From assembly GCF_036711975.1 (NCBI RefSeq), contig NC_091971.1, positions 1,309,501-1,373,500 on the forward strand: a DNA stretch of 64,000 bases. The letters run 5' to 3'. The notes below the pieces were generated by a model that ran no database searches, was not told the origin of the DNA, and saw only the letters and a list, made by a program, of their open reading frames with translations. A program made the translations under genes and the position numbers. Below are positions 31,301-42,309 of this stretch, one piece after another. Position 1 is the stretch's first letter, and each line of letters starts with the position of its first letter. The DNA comes from Onthophagus taurus (Eukaryota; Arthropoda; Insecta; Coleoptera; Scarabaeidae).

Positions 31301-32350
31301 ATAGCGAATTTTGCAAGTTATCTATGAAAATTGTAACATCGAAAATTTTATCAAAACTTCAAATATTGTTTTCTGAAAAACTAAAAGTTATGTTTCAAAA
31401 CGGGTTGGTTCATTGGGAAGAGGACATTTTTATTAACACTTTGGAAAATTTTCATACTTATATTTCAAGAAATGGATTTTATACGAATTTTTAAAACTTA
31501 ATCGGCGAAAATTGAAAAATTCGAAAAAATTGTCGATCATTTCAAAAATTTATTTCTCAAGAACTGAAAGTGATTTTTGAAAACGGGTTTTTGCATTAAA
31601 AAAAGGATACTTTAATTAATAATTGGTGATATTTCCACAAGGATCCTCCAAGAAATTTATTTTATAGCGAATTTTGCAAGTTATCGATGAAAATTACAAC
31701 ATCGAAAATTTTATCAAAACTTCAAATATTGTTTTCTCAAAAACTAAAAGTTATTTTTCAAAACGGGTTGGTTCATTGGAAAGAGGACACTTTTATTAAC
31801 ACTTTGGGAAATTTTCAAACTTTTATTCCAAGAAATAGATTTTATACGAATTTTTAAAACTTAATGGGCGAAAATTGAAAAATTCTAAAAAATTTTCGAT
31901 CATTTCAAAAATTTATTTCTCAAGAACTGAAAGTAATTTTTGAAAACGGGGTTTTGCATTAAAAAGAGGATACTTTAATTAATAATTGGTGATATTTCCA
32001 TAAGGATCCTCCAAGAAATTAATTTTATAGCGAATTTTGCAAGTTATCTATAAAAATTGCAACATCGAAAATTTTATCAAAACTTGAAATATTGTTTTCT
32101 GAAAAACTAAAAGTTATGTTTCAAAACGGGTTGGTTCATTGGAAAGAGGACACTTTTATTAACACTTTGGGAAATTTTCATACTCATCTTCCAAGAACTG
32201 GATTTTATACGAATTTTTAAAACTTAATCGGAGAAAATTCAAAATTTCGAAAAAATTGTCGATCATTTCAATAATTTATTTCTCAAGAACTGAAAGTGAT
32301 TTTTCAAAACGGCTTTTTGCATTAAAAAGAGAATACTTTAATTAATAATC
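28320..32350. repeat. 363-bp dimeric satellite array (11 units)
   Basis: TTTTGCAAGTTATC recurs at 363-bp steps: its GCAAG is at 28409, 28772, 29135 and 29498 and, ten periods after the first, at 32039. Each 363-bp unit is itself two diverged half-units of about 181 bp. Both contain TCTCAA.AACT.AAAGT, AAAACGG.TT and AAAGAGGA.ACTTT; one half has GGACACTTTTATTAACAC and the other GGATACTTTAATTAATAA. Repeated 63-codon open stretches arise because 363 is divisible by three and are not genes. Confidence 0.95.
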
Positions 32351-33740
32351 GAAAGTGATAACAGCGACAGTTCTGTTAGTAATTAATGTGATGTGATGAT
32401 GAATTACAAGCGAAGAGAAGAAAACTAGACAGATATATCGTATTGGGATTGTTGCAATGAGGTTGCTAATGACTATTGAGGTTGAACTTGATTATTATCT
32501 GCAACGATTTCTGGATTTATATTCTTTAAATGCTTTTGGAAATTTTATTACTAAAAGATTAAGCTCATGAAAATAAAGTTACAAAATACTTGTGTTTTAA
32601 AAATGTTGTCAATCATCTTCATAACGATTCTAAATAAAGCATAAAGATTGATTTTGATATCCCAATATCGCCCGTGTTAAAAAAATAAGAAAAGATGAAA
32701 GCAATCTTTCGACAGAATCTATACAGCTCATCAAAATCATGACACGTCCTCTTCGGAAGCGAACAAATTTACTGAAAACCGTAAAATACCCAATTACGAT
32801 CTAGGATTTCTTAGGCGACCGCTACCGTGGGGTTCTTTTTATGGCGCGGCTTTTTTTTTGGTGCCTTAATTCTTGTACCGTTTCGGTGTGTGTGTCCGGG
32901 TGCAGCCTGTAATCCATAGAGTGACCAGTGCGATTATTATTTGAGCACGAGAGAGCCTGATGTCCGTGCACCTGGTTTTTTTTTGGGGTTCTGTCGTTGG
33001 ACGAACGCCGTTTATACGTGCGCCCTGCGCCAAACAAAGAACCAAGAAGAGGACCAAACTCCGATTGTCAATGATATGTTATTTATTGGCCAGGTTCTTC
33101 AACAATCAAAAATGTAATTTTTTTAAAAGGTGAAAATGAAAAGAATGAAACTTTGATTTGTGGAAAAAGTTAAACACTAAAGAACCAAAATGAAGAGGAC
33201 GTTTTTGGCATGATAAAAATTAATGATACCCACGAGATGTTATTTTCGCGTGGGTGGCACTTTCTTTTATATCCATTGCAGTTTTATTCGTGACTCCCTC
33301 TTCGATATATAGGAAGGGGAAAAGAGAAAGGGTCCCGAAAGTATGTATACCTACGCCTATTCCGCAGAAAAACCAACAATGACTGGCCGTTTCGTGAGTC
33401 CCTTCCGCTGCCCACTATTATTCCTTCTAAAATTCCGAACAGTTTTTTTTAAATTCCGCCCCGATGATGCAGAAATGCGCATCGACTACTTCAGAGGCCT
33501 CAAGGCTCATTCAAGAAAAACGCTAAGTACCTCTTCCACTGGATTATTTTGACCGCACAATAGAACCAAAAGATTTTTTTTTTTCAATACGTATTTTTCT
33601 CAATAACGTTTTACGTTTTTACAACTACACAAAGAAACTTGTAACAATAACCATTTAAACTCAAAAATTTAAAATACTATTTTATTAAATTTTTACTATT
33701 AACCCTCTTCAATTTCTTTCAATGCGGCTATTTGGTCCAC
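32351..33740. other. Noncoding unique DNA with two complex islands
   Basis: 32740-33060 (GACCGCTACCGTGGGGTTC; GGTGTGTGTGTCCGGGTGC) and 33225-33560 (CGTGGGTGGCACTTTC; TATATAGGAAGGGGAAAAG) stand out from the AT-rich background. No coding exon can be assembled. These are candidate conserved noncoding elements; comparison with another beetle would decide. Confidence 0.35.
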
Positions 33741-34190
33741 TAATGCTCATTATAGTGCTAGTGCAAAACTAGAACTAACACTACACCTAGAACTAAAGTT
33801 TAGCCGTGCGTGTGAAGACGCAGACCTACAACTAGAAAGCGTTAAATTGTTGTATATTTTTAATAATGAACTAAAACTAAATTCTGATTTTTTAAATGAA
33901 TTTGACATACAAGTGTCATCGTAACGTTAAACGTCATTTTGACGTTTAAATTGACAACCCATTTTCCTAAAATGATACCAACCTAAATTTTTGGAAATTT
34001 TTTGATGAATGTCGAATATTTCTTAGCAGTTTTTTCATAATTTTTTTGATTTATAGTATTTCGCTACTTTTAATATTTTAATAAGATTTTTTTTCATCAA
34101 ATTAACTGATTTTTGGGTTTTTTTAATATCTACTTTTTTTAACGATGTTGACGTTTAATTGTCAAATTGACTTTTAAAAATATTTTTTTG
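33741..34190. repeat. Dispersed repeat with satellite head (copy 1)
   Basis: A short CTAG-rich palindromic satellite piece (about 33755-33845) is followed by about 320 bp beginning AACTAAATTCTGATTTTTTA. The same arrangement recurs at 38745-39130 with few differences, including the TCATTTTGACGTTTAAATT run. Confidence 0.85.
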
Positions 34191-34989
34191 TAATTTTTTT
34201 GTAATTAAATGTAATTCAATAAAATTAAAAAAAAATTCATTAAATTACATTTCAGGAGCTGTGATATTATCATTTTCTGGGGTGTAAGTAGACTTTATTG
34301 TATCACTGTATTTTTAGTCAACTAAAACTAGAAAGAATCAATAAGATTTCATTTGAGACGAAAACTGAATTCGCAATTTCCAACGGAAGAAATCGTTGTA
34401 TCTACTTTACTAATAGAACTTTAAGAAAGATTTCTATAAGGGAATGGTGCTTTTTTCTATTTCATCTTGAGCGAACGTTGCCGCAGCTGCGTCTCGAGAC
34501 GCTCAAGATACGTGGGGGGACGAGAGGGTGCCGAAAATCGACGTCTGCGGTCAATAAAACTAAATCTCCGACAGAACCCCATATTTCAGAAGTTTGTTTC
34601 CGTGTTTCGCTATTTTTGCCGCGAAGGGTGCCAGACAACCGGGAGAATAATGATTTTTTCTGTATAACGATCGTTTATTTTTACGACTTCGAATGGTTAT
34701 TTTCACTCAAAGGATTTAAAACGAAAATAACTCATTAAATTTCCGATAAATTCTAATTAATAACGAATCTTTTATTAATTTAATGTAATGTTAAAATTAA
34801 AAATTAATTTAAAATTTAAATTTTTAAGCGCCATCTAACGGTTTTAATCCAAACTATAAATACAAAAAAATTAACTTAGATGTCGTTAGTTGTACTGACT
34901 TTAATGTGTCAATTTAGAAATAAAACTTAACCTCAAAAATAATTGTGACGTCTTATTTATTTGTTAATAAGGTTAATAAGCTCGTGATT
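34191..34989. promoter_or_regulatory. Region upstream of TFIIF-beta
   Basis: A GC-richer block at 34465-34640 (GCCGCAGCTGCGTCTCGAGA) is flanked by AT-rich sequence. The TFIIF-beta start codon is at 34990, and no TATA box is obvious. A 146-codon open stretch at 34298-34738 has no recognisable domain. Confidence 0.35.
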
Positions 34990-35910
34990 ATGTCTAAAGA
35001 AAATCATATTGATCGTGATTTAGATTTAAATAATGCTTCGAGAGGTGTTTGGTTGGTTAAAGTACCTAAATACATAGCGAATAGATGGGAGAAAGCCCCT
35101 GGGGATATAGAAGTTGGAAAATTGAAAATAACTAAAGTTTTAGGTCAAAAACATCAAGTGTCTTTGTCTTTATCGCAAGCTGTGTTAAATTTACCCGATT
35201 GTAAAGGTGAAAATATACCAAAGGATCATAGATTAGACGTTTCGACTGTAACCCAACAAACGTTAGGGGTGTTTTCTCATATGACTCGTAAGATGGTTAT
35301 TCTTTTTGAATTAATGATAAAAATCAGAAATTTTATTCCTTTGATTTTAGCTGTTAATAAAGACTCCGTCGTACCTGAAAGTGAAAAATTATTTTTGGAA
35401 GGAAAAATAGTTCAAAAACTTGAATGTAGACCGTACGCTGATAATTGTTACATGAAACTAAAATTGGAATCAATTAAAAAGGCATCTATGCCTACGAGGA
35501 AAGTGCAACAACTTGATCGTGTTGTGCAAACTTATAAACCAGTTTCAGATCATAAAAATAATGTAAAATGAATCACAATTTGCTTTAAAATCTTTATAAA
35601 TGAAATTTATTTTTAGATTGAGTATATTGAACGGAAGAAAGCTGAAGGTAAGAAAGCGAGGGATGATAAAGAACATGTTTTGGAAATGTTATTTGCTGCT
35701 TTTGAAAAACATCAATATTACAACATAAAAGATTTAGTTAAGATAACAAAACAACCAATTACTTATTTAAAAGAAATTCTTAAAGATGTTTGCAATTATA
35801 ATTTGAAAAATCCTCATAAAAATATGTGGGAGTTAAAACCTGAATATCGACATTATAAAGAACCTACTGAACCTAAAAAACCTGAAACTGATGAAGAAGA
35901 TGATGATTAA
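34990..35910 (+). CDS. TfIIFbeta: General transcription factor IIF subunit beta (RAP30), three exons
   Basis: Model join(34990-35287, 35351-35562, 35617-35910), 267 residues. Intron 1 is 63 nt (GTAAGA...TTTTAG), has no stop and a length divisible by three, so it reads as open sequence; the insertion MVILFELMIKIRNF is foreign to the family, and removing it gives FSHMTPVNKD. Intron 2 (GTAAAA...TTTTAG) joins DHKNN to IEYIERKKAEGKKARDDK. The N terminus (SRGVWLVKVPKYIANRWEKA) forms the TFIIF dimerisation fold with RAP74, and the C terminus (FEKHQYYNIKDLVKITKQPI, then KNMWELKPEYRHYK) is the winged-helix DNA-binding domain. It recruits RNA polymerase II to promoters. Length matches insect orthologs (about 270). 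A short acidic tail ends the protein. Confidence 0.95.
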
Positions 35911-36125
35911 TTTATTTTTTCATGTTAATTTTTAAGTTTTACTGAATTAATTTCAAAGTGTCTATGTGTATATTAATTTTGACAAAGAAATTAAAATAAA
36001 TAAATCTTTTCTTTACACAATTTGCGTCACTTCAACTATGTTGTTCCCCCAATCATCTTCTCCACTAGATCTTTTGGAATTATAAAGTTAAAATTAATAA
36101 ATAAAGTAGTTTTTTAATTTTGTAT

Positions 36126-36509
36126 TTAATTTATTGTTAAATCAATTTCTTTTTGAATTGTTAGTGGGTTATTATTACAAATTTGGGCTTCTTTGATAAG
36201 ATCCTATTTTAAAAAAAATATATATAAAATTGTAATTTACATCAAATGATTTCATAATACCTCTAAAGATTTTCTTTTAATATTCTCCAATTTCTCTGTT
36301 AATCCGGTAGGATTACTTACAGCTTCTGAAATGTAATCTAAAAAAATATAATTCTTATAATGAGATTGAGAAATGTTTTATCATTTACCTTCCACGAAAG
36401 AAGTCACGTTTTGAATTATATCAGTTTCAAAGTAATTAATTTTTTCTTCATACAATAATTGGTTCAAAACGTGGTGGATTATTTCAGACTTATCCTTGTT
36501 TAAAGACAT
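36126..36509 (-). CDS. Small three-exon gene, 91-residue protein of unknown function
   Basis: Model on the minus strand: exons 36509-36389, 36337-36261 and 36203-36126. Donors are GTAAAT and GTATTA; acceptors are TTTTTTAG and TTAAAATAG. Exon lengths of 121, 77 and 78 nt keep one frame from ATG to TAA. The product begins MSLNKDKSEIIHHVLNQLLY, continues NYFETDIIQNVTSFVEDYIS, and ends NNPLTIQKEIDLTIN; it is predicted largely helical, with no signal peptide or membrane segment. The family was not recognised. Three consistent splice junctions and maintained coding over short exons argue that it is real. It is convergent with TFIIF-beta, about 215 bp between stop codons. The alternative is chance open sequence. 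Confidence 0.6.
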
Positions 36510-36639
36510 TTTAATAAATACTTAGTGTTCACATCATTTTTTTAGGTTAACTTAGCAACAATTAAATGCCCAACTAACTTTGATTTTAAGCAAATAACTT
36601 TTATCGAATTATTATTATTGCTCGTTACCGCGACCTATA

Positions 36640-37340
36640 AGATCTATTGTAGCTTTAGCCCTCCAATAGCTTAGGGCAAATGTAGGTCCTTAATGAACCT
36701 TATTGGTCCAAGGTGTTGTGCAATTACATGTATATGTTCAACCGTTTCTGACTCGTCGTTGCAAAGTTGACAAGTTTGATCCTCAACTTGTCCAATGGTT
36801 CCCAAAGGAATGGTTCACGAACAACTGCCTGAAACTAAATGAAATTAAAATTAGACGTCTCAGCAAATTTTGCCTATTTTGCAAATTTTCATGCTGTTGC
36901 AACATATGGTAAGAGGAATTTTTGGTTTACTGAAGAAAGCGGTGAGAGCTTTATGCAATCTTAAAACTACTGACAGCTGTAAAAATTTATTCAAAAAAGA
37001 ATGTATAATTAGATAATTACCGTACCAAGTGCATACATTTTAGCTACCTTGATGTATGTTTATGACAATATAAGTAAATTTAATGCGAATGCAAACTTTC
37101 ACACATACGACACAAGAGGCAAAGAAGAACTGAGTTTACCGTTACATAGGATAGAAGCGACTAAAAGATATGCTGACTTCTGGAGAATTAAATTTTTCAA
37201 CAAGTTGCCAGAAGAAATCAAAACTATGGAACGAGGACACTTCAAAAAATATGGGAAGCCGAATCTGGCCAAGAAAGCCTAGGTACTATGTATGGTCTGA
37301 TTATATGCAGGATCAATGTGAGGAGTAACAAAGTTAATTT
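36640..37340 (+). pseudogene. Degraded non-LTR retrotransposon fragment
   Basis: Scattered RT-like pieces: WFTNNCLKLNEIKIRRL near 36790-36860 resembles the WF..N.L.LN..KT motif downstream of the RT palm. The 37049-37282 frame reads HTYDTRGKEELSLPLHR and then RIKFFNKLPEEIKTM, typical of the C-terminal tail of jockey-superfamily ORF2. Frames are broken and the active-site region is missing. Confidence 0.6.
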
Positions 37341-37351
37341 GTTTTATTACT

Positions 37352-38551
37352 GTACAGGATGGTTCAAATTCGATGTCCGAATAGGCTAACTCGGAAACTA
37401 TAAGAGTTAGAAAAAAAGTAGCTTACATGTCATGATCTCGTTTTTCGAGAAACTGCTAATGCCGAAAACCTCATAGCGCTATCGTCTTTTGTTTTTCCCC
37501 TAGAGACCAAAATTGGAAATATCGTAAAACCAGCAAGTGCAATTATCTTCGTTATTATTATAGGTGGAGTATTATAACTAAGACATTATATGGACACTTT
37601 TTTACAGAGAATTGGATGACGTAGTCAAAAAAATTTTTTCGGTTTTAGATTTTGAGATATCATCACAATTTTCGTTTTTTTAAATGGAAACAACCACTGA
37701 TTATTCGCTTATTAAATTCGTTATTTTTTTCTGATTACAAAAATATAGGGTTCGACCGGTCTATTTCTTATTGTTTTAGAATAAAGCCAAAAATAAACTT
37801 TTTTTTAAAATTTCCATCTAGTGTCATCGACGAAATTAAATTTACAGTTTCCTGTAAATTATGGTACTATAACTAAAAATTAAAAAAACAAATTTCTGAT
37901 GTTTGAAACAAATAAATTTGTTGAACTATTTAATTTATATATGTTTTACACAAAAGTTGGAATAGATTGCATTATTTCACATTTTTTATTAATATTTAAT
38001 ATTATTATTAAATGACTTAATAAATTATTGATAGATGGCGCTCATATATTTGAATTCAAAAGAAAAATATATGAGCGCCATCTATCAATAATTTATTAAG
38101 TCATTTAATAATAATATTAAATATTAATAAAAAATGTGAAAGACCTGTCGAACCCTATATTTTTGTAATCAGAAAAAAATAACGAATTTAATAAGCGAAT
38201 AATCAGTGGTTGTTTCCATTTAAAAAAACGAAAATTGTGATGATATCTCAAAATCTAAAACCGAAAAAATTTTTTTGACTACGTCATCCAATTCTCTGTA
38301 AAAAAGTGTCCATATAATGTCTTAGTTATAATACTCCACCTATAATAATAACGAAGATAATTGCACTTGCTGGTTTTACAATATTTCCAATTTTGGCCTC
38401 TAGGGGAAAAACAAAAGACGATAGCGCTATGAGGTTTTCGGCATTAGCAGTTTCTCGAAAAACGAGATCATGACATGTAAGCTACTTTTTTTCTAACTCT
38501 TATAGTTTCCGAGTTAGCCTATTCGGACATCGAATTTGAACCACCCTGTAC
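37352..38551. mobile_element. 1.2-kb foldback palindrome with GTACAGG ends
   Basis: The left end GTACAGGATGGTTCAAATTC and the right end (reverse complement GTACAGGGTGGTTCAAATTC) begin two long, nearly identical inverted arms. The arms meet at a short loop (about 38051-38065) flanked by GATAGATGGCGCTCATATAT. The left arm has about 210 extra bp (roughly 37765-37975) missing from the right, so the outer 410 bp and inner 65 bp of each arm pair. A related single arm lies at 42.55-42.99 kb. No coding capacity. Confidence 0.9.
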
Positions 38552-38584
38552 TTATTATACATTACATTTTTAATTTTTTTTTCT

Positions 38585-39245
38585 AGTTTTAGCTATGATT
38601 CAGTGCTAGGTTGTATATTTTTATTGAACTAACACTAGATCTAGAAACATTCGGGTTTAGCCGTCTAAAGAGACATCCGAATGTTTCTAGTTCTAAATCT
38701 ATTACTGTTAGCTTCGATGTCAGAACTAAAACTAGAACTTTTACTTCAATGAAAAATAGATCTAGAACTAGAAAGCGTTAGATTGTTGTATATTTTTATT
38801 AAAATAAAACTAAATTCTGATTTTTTAAATGATTTTGACATACAAGTGTCATCGTAACGTTAAACGTCATTTTGACGTTTAAATTTACAACCCATTTCCC
38901 TAAAATGATACCAACCTAAATTTTTGGAAATCTTTTGACGAATGTCGAATATTTCTTACCAGTTTTTTCATAACTTTTTTTGATTTATAGGATTTCGCTA
39001 CTTTTAATATTTTAATAAGATTTTTTTCATCAAATTAACTGATTTTTGAGTTTTTTTAATATCCATTTTTTTTAACGTTGACGTTTAATCCGTTTAATTG
39101 TCAAATTGACGTTTAAAAGTATATTTTTACATATTTTTGATCAACTAAAACTAGAACTTTACACTAGACCTAGAACTAGAAAGACGTAGAACTAACACAA
39201 GACTTAGAACTAGAATCATTCGGGTTTAGCCGAACGTCTCTCAAG
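38585..39245. repeat. Dispersed repeat with satellite ends (copy 2)
   Basis: CTAG-rich palindromic satellite at 38585-38790, then about 320 bp nearly identical to 33870-34190, then another satellite piece (39135-39290) with TCATTCGGGTTTAGCC. This copy therefore has satellite pieces on both sides of a unique core, suggesting the satellite forms the ends of a mobile unit. Confidence 0.8.
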
Positions 39246-39249
39246 ACGG

Positions 39250-39620
39250 CTACACCCCAATAAAATTCTAGGTCTAGGTCTTGTATGTCTTCTTCATTTG
39301 TACGTCTTCTCATTGCCGGCAATGTTTCTGTGACCTAGAACCCACCATAGAGTAACATCATTGCTCCTAGCTAGTTCTCTCAGGTTGCTGGTATACTGAT
39401 CAGTGCAAAACCACATGTGTAAGCCTAAATTGTCTTTAGAGCGGCCCGACTGTCTCTGAAAATATTTATGGATGCACCTTTCTGTCCATTTTGTAGGTTC
39501 AAAGTGGTTATGTCAAGCTGAGGAGCAATTTAATTTGGTCCACTAATGCCCATGCCTACTCTGGATCCAACTGTCTTCTCTTTTTAGTTGAAGCCCACCC
39601 TTCGCCCAATTATTCCTGCT
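39250..39620 (-). pseudogene. RNase H-domain remnant of a non-LTR retrotransposon
   Basis: Minus-strand translation shows LRELARSNDVTLWWVLGHRN followed by IAGNEKTYK, matching the C-terminal RNase H signature (VTL.WVPGH..I.GNE.AD) of I/R1-type LINEs. Upstream in the same direction is TVGSRVGMGISGP. Frames are interrupted and no RT is attached. Confidence 0.6.
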
Positions 39621-39911
39621 TTTAAACATGACCTTATACGGCTGATTGAACAGCATAGAATATATTTATCAAATTAAAAAGAAACATATTAAGAAGAAAT
39701 TCTTATTCTTTATTTAGAAAAAATAAAATATGTGGTATACATTATACCAAGTCTTAAATAAATGTACAAAAAAAAATGGTATTAATTGCATAAACAACTT
39801 AACCTTTTTAATATTTAAGGTTATGCGAATTAAATAATTATTAATTAATCGTCATAACCTCATTTAGGTACTTCAAACTTACATAAATATTATTAAAAAA
39901 TATAAAACAAA

Positions 39912-40943
39912 TTAAATAACAAGAGTTTTATCTCCGTCCCAATCAAATTTTTTTGATTTTCCTTTACGTTCATGTTCCCTCAAAGCACCGGGGGGTGTAT
40001 TTTCACATTGAATGCCAAACTTGTTCTTTGTATTCACTTTAGAAATGGGAATTTTGCTCAAACGATTATTGAGCTTCTTTGGTTTATCAGCCACTTTTAA
40101 TTTAGGCAATTTTTTAGTTTCAACATTAATGTTTCTAGCTGCCAATGGAGTTCTATTTGTTAATCTCAAACCGTTATCTTCTTTTTTATTTACATCTTCA
40201 GTTTCTTCATCTTCATAAATAAGATTCATCAATTTTTTATCGAAATCTTTTACTGTGTTCATCACAACAGTCAAATCTTTTGGTAAAGTTTCAATTTTTG
40301 GAATTAAATCATTTTCAGATTCTTGAAGGTCATTATCAACTATGTCTTTTATTTCTTCTTCTTCCAATTTAATCTCATCAACTTCTTTCTCAATTTCAAT
40401 AATTTCTTTTTCTTGAATACTTACATTAATTTCTTTTACCATGTTTAGCTTTAAAGGTGATTTTTCTTTAAATGCCACGTCAATATCAGTTTCAACATAA
40501 TCTAAATTAGTCTCTAACAGCCCAGATTTCCTTTTGTTTGCCTCAAAACTTTTCTTTTTATCACAAATTTCGTCAAGTTTCTCCTCAGTGTCTTCAACAA
40601 GTATAGGAGTCCTATTAAAATCTACTGTTGGTGATCTTGGATCAACATTTAAATACTTTAATCTCGGAGCATATTGAACAGCGCTTAAAACCCCATCCAA
40701 AGATGATTTATGTTTCAACATAATCGTCTTAAAACATGAAATAAACTTTATTTAATAATTAAACGCAATAATTAATTACTTTACCTCAATTGGAGTTCTA
40801 ACAACATTATTACTTGGAGATCGAGGATCAAGATCGCGAATAAGATTTGTTTTAGGGGTTAAAATTGGAGTTGAAGGTACACTTCCTTCAGGAACGATTT
40901 CTTCCTTGACATCTTCTTGTATTTTACTCGCTTCTGTTCCCAT
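39912..40943 (-). CDS. CDCA3/Tome-1-like mitotic-entry protein, two exons
   Basis: Model complement(join(39912-40727, 40785-40943)), 324 residues. Exon 1 starts MGTEASKIQEDVKEE and holds DLDPRSPSNNVVRTPIE; a GTAAAG donor and a GTTTTAAG acceptor (57-bp intron, phase 0) lead to exon 2 with a second repeat, NVDPRSPTVDFNRTPI. Paired DPRSP...RTP repeats near the N terminus characterise CDCA3 (Trigger of mitotic entry 1), the vertebrate F-box-associated factor that promotes Wee1 degradation and is itself an APC/C target. RTPLAARN (minimal destruction-box form) and CENTPPGALREHE lie near the C terminus, and the middle is a long acidic E/D/K-rich low-complexity region. The ATG at 40721 alone would drop the first repeat, so the two-exon model is preferred. 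Orthology is inferred from the repeats only. Confidence 0.75.
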
Positions 40944-41420
40944 GATTTAATTAAGTTTGACTGAGAATCGTTAGAATGTAATGAGATGATGATAATTTCT
41001 TAGTAAAAATGTAATTGAATGAGTTTTAAGACGTTATTTTGAACGAAATCGAAACTAATTCAGAATTGACGTTTACCAAATACGTTGAATTGAATATAAC
41101 CGTTAAAAAGAATAAACGAAATTAAGTACCAACTTTAGAAGTTAAAAAGAAACTAAAATTATAGAAATGTTTTTTTAGCGAAAACTCAAATTTAATTATT
41201 TAGATTAAGTTGATTTTTTATTAGTGGATATATTGTGTTTTCAATATTTTCAATATTATTACAAAAGCAATTTTCAAATTTGACTTATAATTACCAACTT
41301 GACGTACAAATCAACATAACCTAAAAATGTTTTAATTTTTATTCTGAGTAAGTGTATTACTAAATAATTAAATAAATATTTTTGTATTATTATTTTTAGA
41401 TATGATATAAACCAAAAATA
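40944..41420. promoter_or_regulatory. Divergent intergenic region between CDCA3-like and GT31 genes, with a 5'UTR intron
   Basis: The two genes diverge from this segment of about 480 bp. On the plus strand, a GTAAGT donor at 41348 and a TATTTTTAG acceptor ending at 41399 define a probable 52-bp leader intron just before the GT31 start codon. No TATA box is clear. Confidence 0.45.
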
Positions 41421-42241
41421 ATGGCAAGACACTTAATTAAATTTAGATGGAAAATTATTTCAATATCACTTTTTTTCTTCTTGTTAGGAAACTTGGTATC
41501 ATTATTTTTCATACCAATAAACCAAAAATGCTATGTTAAAACCGATGAAGTCGCTCAAAAAGTGATAAATTTAGCACCACAATCACCTAATTTAGTCATA
41601 CTGATCTTATCAGCACCTAATAATATCTTAAAAAGAAATTCGATAAGAAACTCTTGGTTAAATCTAATTAAAAATATACGTAAAGATCAAGAACACGTTC
41701 TAATTAAGTATTATTTCGTAATTGGTCATTTAAATTTACCAAAAATTGATATAAAGGGCATTCAAAATGAAAATAATATATACAACGACGTTTTAAATTT
41801 GCCGATTCAAGATTCTTATGGAAATCTGACATTGAAACTTATCACATCCTTTGAGTGGTTATTTAAAGACTCTAACATTGATTTTAAATACGTATTAAAA
41901 TGTGATGATGATAGTTTTGTAAGAATAGATCATTTAATTCACGAATTAATTCATTTGGAAGTTATTTATTTAAAATCATCCATTGATGATGTTCGAAAAA
42001 TTAATGAACACACTGCGCCATATATTAGTGTTAATATTCAGTCAAATAATGTTTCTTCACATGGAAATAGAGAATTATATTGGGGATACATGAATGGGGC
42101 AGCTACTGTTTTTAAAAAAGGCAAATGGAAGGAACCTTCATGGATTTCTTGTGATCATTATTTACCATACGCTTTAGGAGGTGGTTATTTAATTTCAAAG
42201 GAGATGGTTGGATTCATTTCGAGGAGTAAATATTATTTAAG
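41421..42241 (+). CDS. B3galt6: Beta-1,3-galactosyltransferase (GT31, B3GALT6-like), 5' coding exon A
   Basis: 273 codons plus two bases, ending in a strong donor AG|GTATGT. Type II Golgi topology: a short basic cytoplasmic tail, then a membrane anchor at about residues 11-31 (IISISLFFFLLGNLVSLFFI). GT31 motifs follow in order: KRNSIRNSWLN, IKYYFVIGH, the DxD motif LKCDDDSFVR, LYWGYMNG and YALGGGYLIS. The last two are specific to B3GALT6, which adds the second galactose of the proteoglycan linker tetrasaccharide. The C-terminal EDV motif and DWS..P..CC tail are absent here and in the following kilobases; the read-through frame ends at 42323 within repeat DNA. The only suitable phase-2 acceptor exon seen is at 47528. 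Either this exon splices there across 5.3 kb, or its own last exon has been lost. Confidence 0.85.
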
Positions 42242-42309
42242 GTATGTTAATTTCTTAATTACATGCAATAAAGTAAAAATAGGAAGTGTACAGAATAAAG
42301 CTAAAAATA

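Noticed and set aside
34298-34738. 146-codon open frame upstream of TFIIF-beta
   Set aside because: No recognisable domain, composition unlike neighbouring genes, overlaps another open frame; more likely chance reading through a GC-richer noncoding block.
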